NCBI GenBank assembly: GCA_018894105.1
Contig: CM032118.1
Location: 33,088,690-33,152,689, forward strand
From: Jacaranda mimosifolia
Taxonomy: Eukaryota; Streptophyta; Magnoliopsida; Lamiales; Bignoniaceae
Direction: 5' to 3'
Length of the DNA: 64,000 bases
The notes under the pieces are model-generated. The model worked only from the letters and a program-made list of their open reading frames with translations, did no database searches and was not told the origin of the DNA. The position numbers were made by a program, and so were the translations under genes. Below, in pieces: positions 60,215-64,000 of the stretch (within the stretch, counting starts at the first letter, position 1; every line of letters begins with the position of its first letter).

Positions 60215-63200
60215 ATCCTCCCCCCTAAAAAGAATCTGGTCCCCAGATTCTCATCTGAGTACTATTCCAATTGGCGGCTAATATGTAGATTCTGTCAGTC
60301 GATCTACATTCTCTTTTCATTACTTTTTGCCAAAATTGCTTCTTCAAGTCCTAATACATTCTCATGCCTTTCAGATACATCCCGTATCTTATCTCGTGTG
60401 CCCTATCCGACAATCTCTCTTTCATTTCTTTGGCACATATATCACATTTGTGGAATAGAAGAATACCTTGGTTCTATATTAAACTCAGGCTCCCAAGCTT
60501 CTAATATTTTCCTTCTGTTTTAACATTCATATATATTTGGTTTATAGCTCATCGCATTTCATCCTATGATTCAGATTGCACTTATCTCTGAAATCTTACT
60601 TTGCGTTATTAATTTTGGCTCAGCACCCTTTCTTAGGTTTTTTGATGCTTTTGCTACCAATAAGTGAGCCATTTCAACCCCTCGGCGCAAGGCATTTGTT
60701 ACTATATTTGTCTTTTCGGGTGATAGGTGATGGAGAAATCACAATCTTCTAGAAGTTTCCATTCTATAATATCTTTTCTTTATCTTTGTGGTCTACAATC
60801 GGTTTACGTAAAAATGAAAATCTTTATACTAGAGCTCTTTTTCTATTATTTCTATCTTAATCGAACCTCAATATATGCATCAGATTAAAAAGACATCCCA
60901 ATTCTCAAACTTGATGAGTCTTGTGGAGCTCCTACTATTGTTCTACTAATCTTGTTCAGTAATGCAAGGTCCTTCCCAAAAGTAATTAGTATCCTCAATT
61001 CCTTATTCATCAAGTTTACTTGATGCTCAAAATTTTCTCGTCATTCCTTAATTCCAACCTTTACGTTTTACTTATTGGATCCTGTCAGTGATTAAGGGGG
61101 TAAAACTCTAGAAATTCCTCTAGGCTATCCTTCATATGGTTTATATATCATGCTCCCAAGATTCTTAACCCAATTCACTCATTAATAAGGTTATAAGCTC
61201 CTATGTCCCTTAGCAACAAGTTCTTATCTTCGGATCTACTAGCAGGAAAGGAAATGAGATCTAATGTCATCTTTAGTTTTTTTTCCTCACAACATGTTCC
61301 TAATTCTAGTATCCTCATTGCGGTTTTCAAGCGTATTAGTTTCAATGATTGATGACCATCTATTATGATTTAGTCGACAGAGGATCACATTGACATTTAA
61401 GGATGTTCTGGTAATATCATTTCCTACCGTATCATGATTTGGCCTTAGAAGACAAGTCCGAGTTCATTTTGCAAATAGCATTCACCTTGAATATTGATAT
61501 TATCATAATGACTATTATCTCCTAGAGAATATAAGATTTATAATTGCAAGCTAAGATCCCTTAAAACTTCATTCAACATATACGAGGTATATGATACAAT
61601 TAATTCATATATAAGGTTCACACGCGATACTATAAACGTACATATAAATCAGTACTTAGTAGTCCTTGAGAATATTTAAGCTATCAATCAACCTAACCGA
61701 CATTGATTCATGAAGTCTTCGGTAAAATTCTCCCAAGTTTAGTGGATTCTTTCAGTCGTCCATCAACGATCGATCATCTTCCACCAACTTCGGGCAAAAC
61801 TCTCCACAAAGAATGTAGCGAATCGAACCCTCTACTCATCTGAATAACATAGTATCTCAAAAGTATTTCCAAATTCTTAATCCATTCTTCGGCCCTTTTA
61901 TCATCAAGGCCTCCCAAGAACTTCAGGGAATTGAGATGAAGGAACTTTTCCAACGTTCGATCTTTGGCCACCGCTTTAACTACTCATTTTCTACCACCTA
62001 GCTGTTGTCCATGTGGCACATATCTCGGTCCCCTCTGATTTGTAGGGTTTGTTGGCTGACCTACTGAAGGGTTTTACAAAACCTCTTTTTCTTGTATGAT
62101 TTGAGAGTAAGCAAGTACCTCTCGCCTTGGCGCCCGTTGGTTGTTGACCCATCAACAAAGGGGTCTTCCCTACCACCTGTTCTTACCAGTGTAGGGTGTC
62201 TGTGCTTCTATAGCATGCCAGTACACCGAAAACCTCTCAAGTATTTAACCTTGGGTCATGAATTGTGAAATAATACCTAGATGCTCAACCCTTTCGAATT
62301 TCTGAAGCTTATAAAGAGTAAAAGAGGAGAAATATGAATTTAACAAGATTCTATAATCTCATAGCAGTAAAAGGAGTAAATCCGTTATCAATATTCAAGG
62401 GTAGAATTTATATATATATGTCGGATTAGAATTATACATTAGTATGTACACAGGTTCAAAATATCAAGATAGCTAAGCTAACTATCTGCCTGATCGAAAC
62501 CAAAATGATAAAGTGAGTATAGGGTATCACCCCATACATCTAAATAACCCAACCAACACTATGCGTCCTACTGGTAAAAAATTACTACTACCTGATATAC
62601 ATCTGTACAAATGTATCTACGGATACCAAATCATCTAGCTCTAATCCTCCATATTATTGATAACAGACTCGATATCTGCCATTTAAAATTTAGGCGAAAC
62701 CTTCAACCACTTGTTTTCCCTTATCCTCTTAAGCCTTTGTGGTTGACTGCTTGTTTCTAGGGCAATCCTTGAAGAAATGTTGATTGCTACCACACCCCTT
62801 GCACCTTCTTAGCTTTTCCCAGCTGTTAGATTTCTCGTGATTTAAAACTCTACAAAATCCACAACCTCTTTTTGGTATCCTAGTTTGGACCTTTTGTCGT
62901 TTCCTACCTGAACTACTTTCCTTACTCACCGCGATTTATAGTTCAGAAACTTTCCCTCGCTTGCCCTTCTTCTCATAGGTAGATACTTCAAGAGGTCCTT
63001 GTTCCACTTGTAAGGCTCTCGCTAAGCCTTTCTCAAAGTTAGATTGCTTGTAAGGCGCAAGATTTGCCGTATCTCCGATCTCAATCTCGTAACAAATTTC
63101 TCCCTTTTATATTCTTCTTTTCTTGATGTCTACGGTGTATACCGAGTTAACCTATTAAGTCTTGCTTCATATTATCCTACCGTCATATCTCCTTAGGTAA

Positions 63201-64000
63201 GTCTCTCAAATTCTTGTTCCCGAGTACCTCTTACTTCTCGTGGTATGAATCTATCCATAAATTCCTACACGAAGTTGTCCCAGGTACAAGGTATCTTTTT
63301 ATGCTTCTGTCATTGACTTACTAAGGTCGACCATTATCTTGCAGCTCTTTCCAACAAATAGATGGTAACTATAAGTTTGAGGTTATTTGGGTAACCTAAC
63401 ATCTAAAAAAAATATCTTCAGTCTACCTAATCCAAGCTTCTGCTTTCTGGTGATCCAATTAACCTATAAACATTAGGGGGTAGAACTTAAAGAGATGTGC
63501 TAAAGCCCCAAACTCTGGAGGCTCTTGTCCTCTTCTCTATCTCATTCCTATCTTAAGTAATTCCAAAGTCAAGCTTAACATCCACTAACCAAGAATTTCA
63601 TATTCGAGGATCATATCCTATTATACTCAAGCACCCCTCAACTCAAGTATACACGTTTAAAGAGTTTTCATAGTCAAGCTTATATCCTACAGTCCGAGAA
63701 TCATATCTAAGATCAGATTCTACAATAACTCAGTTTTCCTTATCTCGAGTGTTTACATCCAAGATGATTCCTGATTCAAATTTAATCTCTACTAAATCCA
63801 TCAATTCCAGTCACACAAATCATTCCCATATTAACCTAGGTCATCGACTTCTGTATGTCCATTAGTCATCCTGTAATACATAACTTCCTTTATCAATATC
63901 AAACAAATCAAATTCACCTCAAATCCATGAATCACATAGAATTTCTCAATATACGCAAAACATCTATGGGTCGTATCCTAAGATTCGGTTCCAGTATAGC
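60215..64000 (-). pseudogene. Scrambled gag-pol interior of the minus-strand element
   Basis: Reading down the minus strand, a gag remnant runs from about 63540 to 62729: a segment with HQKAEAWIR, then TWDNFV, EFMDRFIPREVRG and REQEFERLT, then two Cys-rich knuckles, CGFCRVLNHEKSNSW and CKGCGSNQHFFKDC (62729-62929). A second gag N-terminal region follows at 61971-61640 (FLHLNSLKFLGGLDDKRAEE, then TWENFTEDFMNQ). Only the end of RNase H is then recognisable near 60661-60770 (EWKLLEDCDFSITYHP, a frameshift, then TNIVTNALRRG). No integrase was seen between there and the polypurine tract. The duplicated gag order and many stops show a rearranged, dead copy. Confidence 0.65.

Overview
This is plant nuclear DNA, most likely from a eudicot, although the species cannot be named from the sequence. 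The evidence is the AT-rich composition, short GT-AG introns, Ty3/gypsy LTR retrotransposons with initiator-Met-type primer binding sites, Mutator-like elements (MULEs) with 9-10 bp target duplications, and two intact intron-containing genes of the plant DUF2431/BMT5-like family. There is no operon structure, no CRISPR, and no viral or toxin gene.

Layout. At 1-500 there is a fragment of a dispersed repeat that recurs at 42.7-44.1 kb. From 0.7 to 10.7 kb is the gene-bearing part: two direct-tandem BMT5-like genes (1483-2744 and 9008-10685) with the same three-exon structure, separated by two non-autonomous MULEs (2788-4503 and 5217-6258). A complete 9 kb gag-only LTR retrotransposon occupies 11632-20653. 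From 20.7 to 27.8 kb the DNA is low-copy and holds a Tourist-like MITE, an exon-like segment, a broken MED19-like fragment and microsatellites. A solo LTR follows at 27801-30671.

From 30.8 to 44.6 kb a Helitron-like element appears to have been split by three later insertions: a 6 kb MULE that carries a ribosomal protein eL42 fragment (31980-38048), a solo LTR (38464-41554) and a truncated MULE (42953 to about 43835). From 44.6 to 57.2 kb a second copy of the same host repeat is split by a decayed Ty3/gypsy element (44882-56167). The right-hand LTR of that element is inverted and carries a fourth full MULE (54615-56081). From 57154 to the window end is a minus-strand Ty3/gypsy element with its 3' LTR and a scrambled gag-pol interior.

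Only the two BMT5-like genes look functional. Everything else is transposon sequence, decay products or intergenic DNA. I found no previously undescribed enzymatic or defence system. The unusual items are structural: the inverted-LTR element, the CCATGG-rich GC cores shared by three MULEs, the eL42-carrying MULE with its internal repeats, minisatellites of different period in each LTR, and a shared motif change in the two methyltransferase-like paralogues. Target duplications and terminal repeats were read by eye; no similarity search was run.
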